A stretch of 17,873 nt of DNA. It comes from Candidatus Moraniibacteriota bacterium. GTDB lineage: Bacteria; Patescibacteriota; Minisyncoccia; CAIUEV01; JAHKAQ01. The DNA is taken from positions 1-17,873 of the forward strand of contig WJJX01000136.1 of NCBI GenBank assembly GCA_014729445.1, read 5' to 3'. The notes below the pieces were generated by a model, which ran no database searches, had not been told where the DNA came from, and saw only the letters and a list, made by a program, of their open reading frames with translations. Numbering within the stretch: position 1 is the stretch's first letter; the number at the start of each line of letters is the position of its first letter. The translations under genes and the position numbers were made by a program. Of this stretch, positions 7,487 through 14,515 are shown one piece after another.

Positions 7487-8227
7487 ATGAATCTTTTGTT
7501 TCTAATCCTAATAAGCTGCCTTTTAATTTCTTCAATCGCTTTTATCCTTATATTAATTCTCGTCCAACAACAAAAAATAATCAGAAAAATAATCTTATAT
7601 CTTGTTTCGATAAGCGCCGGCACCTTCCTGGGCGGAGCTTTTCTTCATTTGCTGCCCGAATCGAGCGAAAAAATCGAAAACAGCCTGCTTTTTGGTATCA
7701 TCCTGGTATCGATTATTTTTTACTTCTTCCTGGAAAAACTAATCCACTGGCGCCACTGCCACACCCGGCATTGCAAAGAACATTCCTTTGGTTACATTAA
7801 TCTTATCGGCGATTCGATCCATAACTTCATAGACGGCATAATTATCGCCTCCGCTTTTTTCATCGAGCCAAAAATCGGCTTAATAACGGCGTTGGCTATT
7901 GCAATGCACGAAATTCCTCAAGAAGTTGGAGACTTCGGAGTACTCATCCATGCCGGTTTTACCAAAAAAAAAGCCCTTATCCTAAATACGCTCGTCGCCC
8001 TAACTACTGCCCTGGGAGGTATTACAGGCTATTTTATCGGATCTCAGACCGAAAATATGGTCGGATATCTCATTCCTTTTGCCGCCGGCGGCTTTATTTA
8101 TATTTCAATGAGCGATCTTATTCCCGAGATTCAAAAACAATCCACCCTCAAAAAAAATATCCTCACTTTCGGCCTTTTTCTTTTCGGCGTTTTAATTATG
8201 TGGCTTACCACCTTTTTTAAAATCTAG
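7487..8227 (+). CDS. ZIP-family divalent metal transporter
   Basis: This is a 246-residue integral membrane protein with about eight hydrophobic segments. The ZIP signature is clear: SAGTFLGGAFLHLLPES at 43-59 (helix II), GDSIHNFIDGIIIASAFF at 108-125 (helix IV, His112, Asn113 and Asp116), and AMHEIPQEVGDFG at 139-151 (helix V, His141, Glu142 and Glu146). The HN-D and HE-P-E pairs form the binuclear metal site in known ZIP proteins. The loop between helices III and IV is rich in His and Cys (HWRHCHTRHCKEH, 87-99), as in zinc-binding loops of this family. It most likely brings Zn2+ (or Fe2+/Mn2+) into the cytoplasm. It starts one base after the exonuclease stop. It converges on the coiled-coil gene at 8262 with a 34-bp gap lacking an obvious terminator. 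Confidence 0.92.
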   Translation: MNLLFLILISCLLISSIAFILILILVQQQKIIRKIILYLVSISAGTFLGGAFLHLLPESSEKIENSLLFGIILVSIIFYFFLEKLIHWRHCHTRHCKEHSFGYINLIGDSIHNFIDGIIIASAFFIEPKIGLITALAIAMHEIPQEVGDFGVLIHAGFTKKKALILNTLVALTTALGGITGYFIGSQTENMVGYLIPFAAGGFIYISMSDLIPEIQKQSTLKKNILTFGLFLFGVLIMWLTTFFKI

Positions 8228-8261
8228 ACCAATAAAAAGTTTATCCCTCCTCAATCGATTC

Positions 8262-9056
8262 CTAATTGTTGTTCTCGTCTGATTCGCTTTCCTCTTTTTG
8301 ATGTAAAGCCGCAAATTCAACTTTAAAACTCTCTTTCTTCTGTTTGATCTTATTTTTATATCTGTCAACAATATCGCTTACCTCCCTGTTCCTCTTCTTA
8401 AAAAGCGCTTCAAGGTCTTCATAACTCTTCAATCCAAAATACTTTTCAAGGAATTTACGATTTACCTCCTTTAATTTTGATTTCATCGACCGCTTCAATT
8501 CCTTATCCCCAAAGGCGGAATTGTTTTGGTCACAGAACTGCGAAGCCTCCTCCAATATCAAAGAAACTTCCGACTGATACAAATCCAAGGACTGTAAAAA
8601 ATCGATCTCGTTATCCTCGATTAAACTATTGAACTCCAGATTAAAATCGTTTATCACCGTGTCAATTTCGTCTCTTCTTTTATTAACCAATGATTCAACG
8701 TCGGCTTTAAATTGATCGACTAAAACCAATTCCTGATCTGTATTAGATTTGTTTCTTAACTTCAAATATATCGACTCTCTAAAATCATCCGCCTCGCTGC
8801 GACGAAAATCCAAATTTTTCTTATTAAGTTCTATTTTTTGATCAATCAAATTTTTTCTCTTTTCAAAACGTTCTTTAATTGACTCGATATTCGAAACCAG
8901 CTCGGCCTTTTTTTTCTCAATCGTTTGACAAACAATCTCATCGGTGGTTCGACTTACCTCCTTTGTCTGCTCTGCTAAAGAAGCGTTGGGAAAAATCGAC
9001 AAAAAAATGACCAGGGCGATAAATTTATTAAAATTATTCATTCTTTTCATTTTCAT
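8262..9056 (-). CDS. Secreted coiled-coil protein downstream of the sigma/anti-sigma pair
   Basis: The family is not recognised. The 264-residue product starts with a signal peptide: basic MKMKRMNNFNK, hydrophobic FIALVIFLSIFP and a likely cleavage site after NASLA at residue 28. The mature part is nearly all charged helix with heptad-like stretches at about 45-110 (KKKAELVSNIESIKERFEKR, DQKIELNKKNLDFRRSEAD) and 190-255, so a long coiled coil is likely. Two cysteines (QTIEK preceded by Cys43, and Cys175 in SQFCDQNN) could form a disulfide outside the membrane. The C-terminus is acidic (EESESDENNN). It begins 25 bp after the anti-sigma-like gene and is probably in the same operon. By analogy with envelope-stress operons it could be a periplasmic sensor or effector; that is inference. 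Alternative ATGs at codons 3 and 6 exist. Confidence 0.72.
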   Translation of the reverse strand: MKMKRMNNFNKFIALVIFLSIFPNASLAEQTKEVSRTTDEIVCQTIEKKKAELVSNIESIKERFEKRKNLIDQKIELNKKNLDFRRSEADDFRESIYLKLRNKSNTDQELVLVDQFKADVESLVNKRRDEIDTVINDFNLEFNSLIEDNEIDFLQSLDLYQSEVSLILEEASQFCDQNNSAFGDKELKRSMKSKLKEVNRKFLEKYFGLKSYEDLEALFKKRNREVSDIVDRYKNKIKQKKESFKVEFAALHQKEESESDENNN

Positions 9057-9081
9057 AAATTAAAAATAAAATTTAAAAATT

Positions 9082-9801
9082 TTATAGATCATCTATTAAT
9101 AAATCGACTAAATCATCCTCAAATAAAGCGGGTGTCTCTTCAATTTGAGCGGCCTGGTTCTCCATTTGGGAATCCTGGATGATCAAATCAGCCAATTCGT
9201 CCACCGAAGCGGTTTCCACTTTTTCGCTAAATCCCGAACTAAAAGCCTCTAATTTGCGCTCTCCTCCGTCCAATTCCTCCCTCATTTCCCTCTGGGTTTC
9301 TGACAATTGAGTCTCTTTTGAGACCTCATCCTGCATAACCGTCTCCTCTGGCTGGAAATCCTCGACACCCGGCCCGGTTGAAGCCTCGTCTTCGCCTGGC
9401 AAAATCCCTCCCTGATCATCGCTTTGAGGCATCACCATGGTCATAACAAAAAGCACCAAAACAATCGAAACCAAAGCAGCGGAAATTTTCTGGAAAAGTC
9501 CCAAACCCAAAAAACTATATTGTTTGGTTCTTTTGACCCTGGGTTCGACCTTTCCAGTTTTTAAAGAAACGTCTTGCAAACTGGCAAAAGTCTCTTTGAA
9601 TAATTCCTGTTTAGGCCTTATGGAATTTAAAGAATCATTCAAAAATCGTAAAATCTTTAGACAATCGCGAATTTTATCCTCCTCATATTTATCCCCCAAC
9701 TCTTTAATTATCGAGAGGTCTGTTTTTCCTTTATTAATTAAATGGACTAACTTGTTTACTAAAACGTCATCCTTCATAGAAAATTCAGATTTTGAATTCA
9801 T
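9082..9801 (-). CDS. Probable membrane-bound anti-sigma factor
   Basis: Read as an anti-sigma factor from its position and layout; no named anti-sigma domain (such as a zinc HxxxCxxC motif) is visible. The 239-residue protein has an N-terminal cytoplasmic part of about 95 residues with helices (LVNKLVHLINKGKTD, IRDCLKILRFLNDSLNSIRPKQELFKETFASL), a basic segment, one membrane helix at about 103-124 (QKISAALVSIVLVLFVMTMVMP), and a very acidic outer region of 115 residues (many Asp, Glu, Gln and Ser) with little predicted structure. The start ATG lies inside the last codons of the sigma gene (17-bp overlap), which implies coupled translation. Paired sigma/single-pass proteins with this topology are frequent in Patescibacteria. 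An alternative ATG occurs at codon 9. Confidence 0.68.
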   Translation of the reverse strand: MNSKSEFSMKDDVLVNKLVHLINKGKTDLSIIKELGDKYEEDKIRDCLKILRFLNDSLNSIRPKQELFKETFASLQDVSLKTGKVEPRVKRTKQYSFLGLGLFQKISAALVSIVLVLFVMTMVMPQSDDQGGILPGEDEASTGPGVEDFQPEETVMQDEVSKETQLSETQREMREELDGGERKLEAFSSGFSEKVETASVDELADLIIQDSQMENQAAQIEETPALFEDDLVDLLIDDL

Positions 9802-10360
9802 GGTTATTTAATTTATCTCTTAATTTAAGAATCGCCCTTGATTGAATCTTTCTTATGGCCGCCTCATTTTTACCGGTTATATAGGCGATTTCCTTATTGT
9901 TTAAATCCTTAATAAATTTCAATTCTATAACTTCTCTCTGACTCTCGCTTAAAGAATCCAGCATTTTAATCAAATTTCCAATCTCGTCTTTTTTGTTTAA
10001 TTCGTTTAAAAAATCCGTTTTTGTATCGACTTTCCTTGACAGGTAATCTGCTTCATCCGGAATTAAATCCTTTTTTTTCTTTAAATAATCGATTATTAGA
10101 TTCCTGGCTATTTTAAAAAAATAAGCGGCCGGCGACTTTCCAATGCGTTTAACCTTATCCAGATTATCAAAAATCTTTATAAAAACAGTTTGAGTTAAAT
10201 CCTCTGTTTCCTCTCTGGACCTTACGGAAACAAAAACATATCGATAAATAGGAGTAAAATATTGATTATAAAGCTCCTCATACGCCTCCTCACTGCCCTT
10301 TTGCGCAAGTTCTACTAAAAGAAACGGATCTCTCTTAGCCTTTACTTTATTTAAAGTCAT
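9785..10360 (-). CDS. ECF-type RNA polymerase sigma factor
   Basis: This 191-residue protein has the two domains of group 4 sigma factors. Sigma-2 covers about residues 25-95 (EEAYEELYNQYFTPIYRYVF, then EDLTQTVFIKIF and AAYFFKIARNLIIDYLKKKK for the region 2.2-2.4 helices). Sigma-4 covers about 128-182 (LIKMLDSLSESQREVIELKF, NKEIAYITGKNEAAIRKIQSRAILKLR, the helix-turn-helix for the -35 element). There is no region 1 or 3. The ATG at 10360 is preferred; a TTG ten codons upstream (10390) remains in frame. The last 17 bp overlap the membrane protein that follows, the usual arrangement for a sigma factor and its anti-sigma partner. It likely redirects RNA polymerase to its own operon and other genes under stress; the signal is unknown. 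Confidence 0.9.
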   Translation of the reverse strand: MTLNKVKAKRDPFLLVELAQKGSEEAYEELYNQYFTPIYRYVFVSVRSREETEDLTQTVFIKIFDNLDKVKRIGKSPAAYFFKIARNLIIDYLKKKKDLIPDEADYLSRKVDTKTDFLNELNKKDEIGNLIKMLDSLSESQREVIELKFIKDLNNKEIAYITGKNEAAIRKIQSRAILKLRDKLNNHEFKI

Positions 10361-10483
10361 AAACTTGTTTTTATTTTCTAATTTGATCAAATTTTTCCAA
10401 TCCCTGATTAAGCTCCTTTAAATTTCCCTACACCGCCTTATAATTATTAACGGATTGAAATTTAAAATGTGACAGCTTTCATT

Positions 10484-10801
10484 CTATTTGAGATCCAGAT
10501 ACTGCTTCTCAAACTCAATCAGGCTTTGAGTAATCAAATCTTGCAGATTGGGAAGATGTTTTTCATTAAAAGCGATCATCTTTTCCTGGTCGCCTTCCTC
10601 CAAAAGACGCTCGAATTCGTCCAATTTATCCTTTGGCATTTCCTCAAGCATCCTTGCGTAAATAAACTCTTTTACCCGTGCAAATATTTCTCTTTTCACT
10701 TGCTCCCTAATTTCGGGCTCTAGTTTTGTAAGGCCTTTTAACTCCATCAAATGATCGACAAAATCTTCAACGGATTGAGGACTCTCTTGTTTTTTCTGCA
10801 T
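10484..10801 (-). CDS. DUF5663-like small helical protein
   Basis: The 105-residue all-helical protein is acidic and has no membrane segment. The central pattern (EPEIREQVKREIFARVKEFI, MLEEMPKDKLDEFERLLEEGDQEKMIAFNEKHLPNLQDLI) matches my memory of DUF5663, a domain found mainly in Patescibacteria with a P-DKL-EFE-LL--GD signature. The function is unknown; the helical pattern suggests a small bundle that binds another protein. It lies 123 bp upstream of the sigma-factor start at 10360, on the same strand, and might be cotranscribed, although an AT-rich gap separates them. The start is an ATG with no clear Shine-Dalgarno. This is one of the better lineage markers in the window. Confidence 0.75.
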   Translation of the reverse strand: MQKKQESPQSVEDFVDHLMELKGLTKLEPEIREQVKREIFARVKEFIYARMLEEMPKDKLDEFERLLEEGDQEKMIAFNEKHLPNLQDLITQSLIEFEKQYLDLK

Positions 10802-10860
10802 AATCTAAATTAACTTTTATTAAATTGCTATTAATGATTGCTTAATAATATAATCAAAAT

Positions 10861-11409
10861 TTAATAGATCGTTTTCATGTCCCAACAATCCAGGATAATT
10901 TCGGCCTCTTCATCGGGATTGGTGTAAAGAGAGGAAGTAACCACGCAGGCAAAATAACCTTTTTGATAGCCTTTATACTGAACTCCATTAACATTCATAC
11001 CGCAATTCATTTCACTTACCTCAAAATTATTCTTACTGAAAAAATCCTCTAAAATTAGAAGATCGGTATCGGTAGCTTTAGACAAACTCATCGTCTTTGA
11101 CCCCTTCACCAAAACATGATCGTTTTTGCCCATCCAGCTATTATCTTGATTCTCCTCTACAACTGAAAAATCCAAATTCGATTCCTTTTTAATCTTATTC
11201 ATTAATTGAATATCGTCAAAAAAAACCTGCTCCTCATTACATTCTTCTTTTTCAATATCGATACAGGTTTTTTTTAAAGTGCAGTACATATATCCCGGCT
11301 CCTCGCACTCCTGACCGACAATTTCACTTTCCTTAACCTCCTGTTGGTTATTTCGCGAACATCCCAATACTAAAAAAATCAAAATAAAAATTAAAAACTT
11401 TCTAATCAT
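10861..11409 (-). CDS. Cysteine-rich lipoprotein, function unknown
   Basis: The first 17 residues are a lipoprotein signal: MIRK, a hydrophobic stretch (FLIFILIFLVLG) and the lipobox LVLGC with Cys17 as the acylated residue. The mature protein of 166 residues starts with a polar linker and a small cysteine cluster: Cys35, Cys43, Cys49 and Cys57 (spacing C-x7-C-x5-C-x7-C), reminiscent of short disulfide modules that bind or inhibit proteins. Three further cysteines occur near the C-terminus (EMNCGM, FACVV, LDCWD), so up to three disulfides plus one are possible. The C-terminal 90 residues look like an alpha/beta domain with no named family seen. The protein should sit on the outer face of the membrane. 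It is probably a single gene, 60 bp upstream of the DUF5663-like gene and on the same strand. Confidence 0.75.
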   Translation of the reverse strand: MIRKFLIFILIFLVLGCSRNNQQEVKESEIVGQECEEPGYMYCTLKKTCIDIEKEECNEEQVFFDDIQLMNKIKKESNLDFSVVEENQDNSWMGKNDHVLVKGSKTMSLSKATDTDLLILEDFFSKNNFEVSEMNCGMNVNGVQYKGYQKGYFACVVTSSLYTNPDEEAEIILDCWDMKTIY

Positions 11410-11621
11410 TTAATTAAATAAACTTTTAAATAATCTGTATATTGTTTTACTTTTTTTTATCAAGCTTTATGATATAAAAGTATTCTATATGATTATTCTA
11501 AAAAAAATCAAGGCTTATCATTCACAAAAGAAAAAATTTAAGATCAGGAGAGACCGTGTCCTTAAATTTTGAAACTGCCGTTTCCCCAAAACTATAAAAT
11601 TCCATTATTTTTAAAACAACC
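11410..11621. other. AT-rich spacer between divergent genes
   Basis: This 212-bp stretch is the longest gap in the window. It must hold the promoters of the lipoprotein (leftward) and the PP-loop gene (rightward), but neither shows a clear -35/-10 pair. A 27-codon basic open frame (11489-11572, +) is present, without other support. A short perfect stem, GAAAC-TGCC-GTTTC, lies at 11571-11584. Confidence 0.3.
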
Positions 11622-12554
11622 ATGCAAAAGCTTAAAGCCATTCTCCTTTTTTCAGGAGGCCTGGATTCAATAATCGCCTATAAACTACTTCAAAAATCCA
11701 AAATCGAAATCCTGCCAGTCACCTTTGTTTCGAGCTTTTTTAAGGCGAAACAAGCGAAAGAATCCATAAAATCCATTAATCAAAGCCAGAATTTAAAAAT
11801 CATTAATATCGAAGAGGAATTTTTAAAAATCGTAAAAAAGCCAAAATACGGCTATGGCAAGAATCTAAACCCCTGCATTGACTGTCACTCTTTTATGCTT
11901 GAAAAAGCAAAACGACTAATGCTCGAAAAGGACTTTGATTTAATAGCTACCGGCGAAGTCCTGGGTCAAAGGCCTTTTTCCCAAAATAAAGAAGCCCTAA
12001 AAAGAATCGAAAAACACACAAAACTTGAAGGCAAAATTCTTCGCCCCTTATCGGCTAAAATCCTGCCCAAAACCCAAGCCGAAAAAGAAAAACTCCTAAA
12101 TCCAAAATATCTTGAAGCCATTAGCGGTCGAAGCCGAAAAAAACAACTGGCTTTAGCCGAAAAATTCCAAATAAAATCCATCCCCTCACCCGGCGGCGGC
12201 TGTCTTTTAACCGACCCTTTATATTCAAGCAAAGCCGAAAAAATAATCAGCAAAAACCCCGATGCCCGTCCAAACGATTTTGAATTAATAAAATCAGGCA
12301 GACTGTTTATTAAAAAAACCGGCTTCATCTTAATCGGACGAAATCACCAAGAAAACCTAAAAATCAAAGACCTGTCCCAAAAATCCGATCGACTGTTCGA
12401 GCCAAAAAACGTTCCCGGCCCCACTGGTCTAGTCAGGTTTTTTAAAAAAAAAGATCAAAATTTAGTCGAACTCTGCAAAATAAAAATCATAAAACATACC
12501 AATAAAATCGATAAAAAAACCAAATTAGAATTGGAATCAATCAAAATTTATTGA
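11622..12554 (+). CDS. PP-loop ATPase, tRNA-thiolation type, with NFACT-R-like C-terminal domain
   Basis: This 310-residue enzyme belongs to the N-type ATP pyrophosphatases. SGGLDS at 11-16 is the PP-loop that binds ATP. NPCIDCHSFML at 83-93 supplies Cys85 and Cys88, and SPGGGCLLTDP at 189-199 supplies Cys194; TGEVLGQRP at 110-118 is another conserved motif. These match the family usually annotated as a ThiI/MnmA-like tRNA thiouridylase. Unlike MnmA, it has a C-terminal part (about 205-310, with FELIKSGRLF, ILIGRNHQENLKI and VPGPTGLVRF) that resembles the NFACT-R RNA-binding domain. It probably activates a tRNA base by adenylation and transfers sulfur through the cysteines, perhaps with a [4Fe-4S] cluster held by three Cys; base and sulfur donor are not known. 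It converges on the next gene with 2 bp between them. Confidence 0.8.
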   Translation: MQKLKAILLFSGGLDSIIAYKLLQKSKIEILPVTFVSSFFKAKQAKESIKSINQSQNLKIINIEEEFLKIVKKPKYGYGKNLNPCIDCHSFMLEKAKRLMLEKDFDLIATGEVLGQRPFSQNKEALKRIEKHTKLEGKILRPLSAKILPKTQAEKEKLLNPKYLEAISGRSRKKQLALAEKFQIKSIPSPGGGCLLTDPLYSSKAEKIISKNPDARPNDFELIKSGRLFIKKTGFILIGRNHQENLKIKDLSQKSDRLFEPKNVPGPTGLVRFFKKKDQNLVELCKIKIIKHTNKIDKKTKLELESIKIY

Positions 12555-12556
12555 AG

Positions 12557-12742
12557 TTATTCTTTTATTTCCAAAAGCGCATCCTGAAGATGCCGGTAAA
12601 ACAAAAAATCATGAATAAATAGCCCGACCAAGCCGCTAACCAAAAAAAGGATTAAAACTATCACAATCCAAAAACTCAGACCCTTTTTCTTTTTTTTTTC
12701 AACCACTCCCAGATCAATTTCTTGAATAAAATCTTTAGTCAT
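12557..12742 (-). CDS. Small single-pass membrane protein overlapping the phosphodiester-glycosidase gene
   Basis: This 61-residue protein starts at the ATG at 12742, which overlaps the stop of the preceding gene (ATGACTAA), a classical coupled junction; a TTG four codons earlier is less likely. Residues 1-17 are polar, 18-23 are a lysine run (KKKKKG), one hydrophobic helix spans about 24-46 (LSFWIVIVLILFLVSGLVGLFI), and the tail is short and charged (RHLQDALLEIKE). No family is recognised. The coupling suggests a role with the lipoprotein glycosidase, such as a membrane partner, but this is inferred from position only. Confidence 0.6.
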   Translation of the reverse strand: MTKDFIQEIDLGVVEKKKKKGLSFWIVIVLILFLVSGLVGLFIHDFLFYRHLQDALLEIKE

Positions 12743-13574
12743 TGGTTTTTTCAAATATTAAAACATTTGGAACTTTATAAAAGCTATCGTAATAAACGTC
12801 CAGATCGGCGTATCTAAAAACCAAACCCGTGGAGCCTCCGCCGTCCAAATTCAAAACATATTTAAAATCAAAATCTGTCTTTAAAAGTTCCTCCATAAAT
12901 CTAAACAAACTTAAATTGCCGTTTTTTACGATGATAATATACAAATTGCCTTCATCATCCTGACCGACAGCCGTTCTTCTGGCTTTCAAACCCGTATCCT
13001 CCGCTATCCAACCCTCACCGTTTTTAATTATAAAAGGATAACTTTGAAGAGCATAATCAAAAGTTTCACCCGGCTTTATCGGCTCCGTTAATAAATCTCT
13101 GATCCTTAAAACATCGTTTTTAACTTCAATTAACCCCGACTTTTGAAAATCATACTCTTTAGCTTGAAGCACCTGACCTTTTACAACCAAAAATCCGGTG
13201 GAATTATAAGTGTTATCAAAATAGCCGCCATTAATTAATATCGATTCCGAAAGACCTTTTGCCCACTGAGTTATCAACTTGGGATTAGAGCTCGATTCTT
13301 CTATTCTTAAATCAAACTGCTCCTTGTCCAGTTTTATTATTTCGATTTTGTCTTTTTTTGCATCTATCTCGAATTCGTGAACCACCACTTCAACACTGTT
13401 ATCTATCTTTTTGGGAACCAAAGACTTGAAAGGACTTTTTGAAAAATCTTCTAGCGGTTTGACCTCATCGTTAATTTTATCATAAGTATCATCCTGAGTT
13501 TTATCATTAAAACAGCCCAAAAATAATAAAGCCAAAAGGCCCACCCCCAACCGTTTAAAATTTATGCTTTTCAT
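12735..13574 (-). CDS. Lipoprotein with phosphodiester glycosidase (NAGPA) domain
   Basis: This 279-residue protein starts at the ATG at 13574 (a TTG four codons upstream is possible). Residues 1-21 are a lipoprotein signal (MKSINFKRLG, then VGLLALLFLGC with the lipobox LFLGC). The mature protein has an acidic linker to about residue 60 and then an NAGPA-like domain (PF09992 type): ILINGGYFDNTYNSTGFLV near 112-130, RRTAVGQDDEGNLYIIIV near 199-216, and YVLNLDGGGSTGLVF near 239-253. INGGYF, RTAVG and LDGGGST are the signature motifs of the domain, which in animals removes GlcNAc from a phosphodiester and in bacteria is linked to exopolysaccharide or teichoic-acid-like glycopolymers. The likely site is the cell surface. 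A TATAAT on the minus strand at 13679-13674 may be its -10 element, but the -35 is poor. Confidence 0.85.
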   Translation of the reverse strand: MKSINFKRLGVGLLALLFLGCFNDKTQDDTYDKINDEVKPLEDFSKSPFKSLVPKKIDNSVEVVVHEFEIDAKKDKIEIIKLDKEQFDLRIEESSSNPKLITQWAKGLSESILINGGYFDNTYNSTGFLVVKGQVLQAKEYDFQKSGLIEVKNDVLRIRDLLTEPIKPGETFDYALQSYPFIIKNGEGWIAEDTGLKARRTAVGQDDEGNLYIIIVKNGNLSLFRFMEELLKTDFDFKYVLNLDGGGSTGLVFRYADLDVYYDSFYKVPNVLIFEKTND

Positions 13575-13692
13575 CTTTAATTTCAATATGATTTTTAACC
13601 AATTTATGTTAAAGTCTTTCTTAAAATCCTTTATGTAATTAGTAAAAAACTCAATACGACTTTAATAAAAACTATTATACTTGATCGCTGAT

Positions 13693-13713
13693 TAAAAGAA
13701 AACCGATCTTTTA
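13693..13713. repeat. 7-bp inverted repeat upstream of the first trmB-like gene
   Basis: TAAAAGA (13693-13699) and TCTTTTA (13707-13713) are perfect complements with a 7-base centre. The right arm overlaps the proposed -35 region of the first TrmB gene. TrmB-family regulators bind inverted repeats and often control themselves, so this is a candidate operator, but AT-rich repeats of this length can arise by chance. Confidence 0.3.
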
Positions 13714-13737
13714 CTTTTTCAAAAAAAATGCTATCTT
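13710..13737 (+). promoter_or_regulatory. Candidate promoter of the first TrmB-like gene
   Basis: TTTACT (13710-13715) and TATCTT (13732-13737) are separated by 16 bp, and TG stands at the extended -10 position (TGCTATCTT). Transcription would start near 13744, leaving about 20 bases before the ATG. Both hexamers deviate from consensus at two positions. Confidence 0.4.
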
Positions 13738-13765
13738 AAGCAGAAGAATAATTTAATTTATCAGA

Positions 13766-14515
13766 ATGCTAACCAAGGAACTTAAAAAAATCGGCCTAAG
13801 CGAAAAAGAAGCCAAAGTATATTTAAGTCTTTTAAAAATCGGCAAGTCAGTAATTCAAGATATCGCCAAACAGGCAAACGTCAATCGAGTGACCACTTAT
13901 AACATCGTCGACAGCCTAAGTAAAAAAGGCTTGATTTCAACTTTTACTCAAGGGAAAAAAGCCTATTATACGGCGGAATCTCCTGATAGGCTGATGCGTC
14001 TTCTTGAATTAAAGGAACTGGATCTGGATGAAACGGAAAGACAATTCAAAGAATACCTGCCGGAACTAAAATCGATTTATATAAACTCCGAGAATAAACC
14101 AAGACTGAAGTTTTATGAAGGCAGAGAAGGAATTAGATCTATTTACGAAGAATATTTTAAAGGCAAAAATAAAATGCTTTATAAAATTTCCAACATCGAT
14201 AAAAGAAATTCCACCTCTATCGATTTTACCAACGAATTTAGACCCATCAGACTAAAAAAAAGAATCAAATTAAAGTTAATCTATATAACGAAGAACGGAC
14301 CGATTGAAGAGCTTAAAACCAGCAAAAAAAATTTATTGGAATCCATTTCTGTTGATTATAACCGATTCGCTTTTGACTCGGATATCACCATCTTTGACAA
14401 TAAGGTAGCTCTCACGTCTTTTAAAAAATCCAATATTTTCGTGGTTTTAATTGAAAATAAAGAAATAGCCCAATCAATTAGGGCTATTTTCTTTCATTTA
14501 TGGAAAAGATTATAA
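13766..14515 (+). CDS. TrmB-family transcriptional regulator (first of a tandem pair)
   Basis: This 249-residue regulator has a winged helix-turn-helix at about residues 1-80: LKKIGLSEKEAKVYLSLLKIG, IQDIAKQANVNRVTTYNIVDSLSKKGLIS and a wing GKKAYYTAE. NRVTTYNIVDSL is the recognition helix. A helical linker (ELDLDETERQFKEYLPELKSI) follows, and residues 112-249 form the effector domain seen in patescibacterial TrmB proteins (RLKFYEGREGIRSIYEEYF, FDSDITIFDNKVALTSF, VVLIENKEIAQSIRAIFFHLW). Archaeal TrmB proteins bind sugars, but the ligand here is unknown and no sugar transporter is nearby. A close paralogue follows after 168 bp. The 3' end of the gene contains two strong inverted repeats, one of which spans its TAA. 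Confidence 0.88.
   Translation: MLTKELKKIGLSEKEAKVYLSLLKIGKSVIQDIAKQANVNRVTTYNIVDSLSKKGLISTFTQGKKAYYTAESPDRLMRLLELKELDLDETERQFKEYLPELKSIYINSENKPRLKFYEGREGIRSIYEEYFKGKNKMLYKISNIDKRNSTSIDFTNEFRPIRLKKRIKLKLIYITKNGPIEELKTSKKNLLESISVDYNRFAFDSDITIFDNKVALTSFKKSNIFVVLIENKEIAQSIRAIFFHLWKRL
14464..14488 (+). terminator. Terminator-like hairpin inside the 3' end of the first TrmB gene
   Basis: AATAGCCC (14464-14471) and GGGCTATT (14481-14488) form a perfect 8-bp GC-containing stem with a 9-base loop, followed by TTCTTTC. The complementarity continues with five more pairs (AAAGA/TCTTT) if one T is bulged. It lies 27 bases before the stop codon, inside the coding sequence, so complete termination here would truncate the message. 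It may be a partial terminator or a result of coding constraint. Confidence 0.4.

Noticed and set aside
7746..7785. His/Cys-rich stretch in the ZIP protein as a zinc finger
   Set aside because: It is the variable cytoplasmic loop of ZIP transporters, and the spacing does not fit a zinc finger.
9437..9811. Plus-strand open frame antisense to the anti-sigma-like gene
   Set aside because: It is a shadow frame; the minus-strand reading has a membrane helix, a coupled start and operon context.
11489..11572. 27-codon basic ORF in the spacer before the PP-loop gene
   Set aside because: It is too short, is made mainly of Lys and Arg as expected from A-rich DNA, and has no Shine-Dalgarno or motif. 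It was kept only as a note.
13674..13679. TATAAT on the minus strand upstream of the phosphodiester-glycosidase gene
   Set aside because: The sequence 17 bp upstream (TTTTCT) matches the -35 consensus at only three positions, so it was not listed as a promoter.
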